DNA of 13,632 nucleotides, taken from a bacterium. Lineage in GTDB: Bacteria > UBP14 > UBA6098 > JAFGQG01. A program made the position numbers and the translations under genes. The notes under the pieces are model-generated. The model did no database searches. It saw only the letters and a program-made list of their open reading frames with translations, and was not told where the DNA came from. The stretch spans positions 1 through 13,632 of the forward strand of contig JAFGGQ010000024.1 in NCBI GenBank assembly GCA_016930435.1, in the 5' to 3' direction. This document shows, in pieces, positions 12,806 through 13,632 of the stretch (positions are counted from its first letter, which is position 1; each line of letters begins with the position of its first letter).

Positions 12806-13632
12806 TTTCACCTAACTGGGCCAGGATTTCCCAGATTTTTTTGATTAAGGGTTCAATCCCCTCACCGGTAGCAGCAGAGATATAAAAATGATTTATATGG
12901 TCAGTTACCCTGGGTTTCTGCTCAAATTTATCCCGGGCGATATCTATCTTGTTAAACACTATGATTCTCTGTTTGCTGATAAGCGCATCGTCATACAATT
13001 TAATTTCGTTTATCAGTGTATAATAATCTTCGGCAGGGTATTCCCGTGAAAGATCGATGATGAACAGCAATAATTTAGTTCGGGCAATATGTCTAAGAAA
13101 ATCAGTGCCAAGTCCTTTGCCATTATGAGCGCCTTCTATCAAACCTGGTATATCGGCGATAACGAATCTCTTCCCTAAAGAGGTATCCACTATTCCCAGA
13201 TTGGGGTTAAGTGTAGAAAACGGGTAGGAGGCGATTTTGGGGTTAGCCCTGGTCACTTTTGCGAGGAAAGAGGATTTTCCGGCATTCGGAAGGCCGACCA
13301 GGCCAACATCAGCGATCACTTTCAATTCCAAACGCAGTTCCCGCGACTCCCCTTTTCTGCCCTCTTCACAGTAAATAGGAGCGGTATTCCGGGAGGTGGC
13401 GAATTGGGCATTTCCTCTTCCGCCCCGGCCACCCCTAACAATAGTGTATTCACCCTCCTTAAGATCCACCAGCAGTTCACCAGTCTTATCATCAAGGACC
13501 ATGGTCCCCGGGGGGAACCCAATGATCAGGTCCGCTCCGCCTGCCCCTGTTTTCCAATTACCCTTGCCATGCTGGCCCCTTTGGGCTTTGAATATCCTGC
13601 GGTATTTGAAATCCAGAAGGGTCTGCTTCCCC
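12786..13632 (-). CDS. obg: Obg/CgtA ribosome-associated GTPase (5' end cut by window edge)
   Basis: The frame stays open from the stop at 12786 to the window edge, giving 281 visible residues; the first 50 or so are missing. Obg is an essential GTPase in late 50S ribosome assembly and stress signalling. The visible part starts inside the glycine-rich Obg fold (LLDFKYRRIFKA, GFPPGT, GGRGGRGNAQF). The G domain follows with G1 GLPNAGKSS, the PFSTLNPNLG switch region, G3 DIPGLIEGAHNGKGLG, G4 NKID and G5 SAATGEG. The protein ends soon after the G domain, so it lacks the C-terminal OCT extension common in Firmicutes. The internal ATG at 13502 is not the real start, since the Obg fold continues upstream of it. 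It overlaps dprA. Confidence 0.95.
   Translation of the reverse strand, partial: GKQTLLDFKYRRIFKAQRGQHGKGNWKTGAGGADLIIGFPPGTMVLDDKTGELLVDLKEGEYTIVRGGRGGRGNAQFATSRNTAPIYCEEGRKGESRELRLELKVIADVGLVGLPNAGKSSFLAKVTRANPKIASYPFSTLNPNLGIVDTSLGKRFVIADIPGLIEGAHNGKGLGTDFLRHIARTKLLLFIIDLSREYPAEDYYTLINEIKLYDDALISKQRIIVFNKIDIARDKFEQKPRVTDHINHFYISAATGEGIEPLIKKIWEILAQLGENEGGPE

Noticed and set aside
13322-13522. Short minus-strand frame inside obg
   Set aside because: It is an out-of-frame shadow of the Obg coding frame, which runs open to the window edge.

Overview
This window looks like chromosomal DNA from an anaerobic bacterium; coding GC looks moderate and the spacers are AT-rich. The obg and dprA genes, clear Shine-Dalgarno sites and sigma-A-like promoters point to Bacteria. 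The hydrogenase and Hdr-type proteins point to a strictly anaerobic, H2-linked metabolism. I cannot name a phylum from the sequence. All thirteen well-supported genes lie on the minus strand, so transcription runs from high to low coordinates.

Region 1 (13632 to about 11700) is housekeeping: the 3' part of obg overlapping dprA. Region 2 (11663 to 10523) is a hypA-hypB nickel-insertion pair with its own promoter (TTGACA, 17 bp, TAGATT) and a probable terminator. Region 3 (10511 to 7890) is hdrA-mvhD, the electron-bifurcating flavoprotein and its [2Fe-2S] adaptor, behind another TTGACA promoter and a leader of about 240 nt. Region 4 (7865 to 4878) encodes a GlcD-type FAD-linked oxidase, a small ArsR-type repressor and a GlcF/HdrD-type two-CCG iron-sulfur protein. 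Region 5 (4870 to 1255) starts at a promoter with a 24-bp AT-rich palindrome. It encodes a fusion protein (HdrC/GlcF-type ferredoxin, 2x[4Fe-4S] ferredoxin, MvhD) and the small and large subunits of an Mvh-type (group 3c) [NiFe] hydrogenase. Region 6 (1177 to 1) is a thioredoxin-fold lipoprotein followed by the start of a CcdA-like membrane protein, cut by the window edge.

The likely common theme of regions 2 to 5 is a cytoplasmic H2-linked flavin-based bifurcation or confurcation system. HdrA and MvhD provide the bifurcating core and MvhGA handles H2. The usual HdrB/HdrC arm is replaced by a GlcF/HdrD-like protein that sits next to a GlcD-like dehydrogenase, and a fused Fe-S hub carries a second MvhD module. 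The sequence suggests, but does not prove, that a 2-hydroxy acid/2-oxo acid couple (lactate- or glycolate-like) takes the place of the heterodisulfide. The in-operon ArsR-type protein, with three cysteines, and the palindrome ahead of the hydrogenase half suggest dedicated regulation.

No tRNA, rRNA, CRISPR array, transposase or phage gene was seen.
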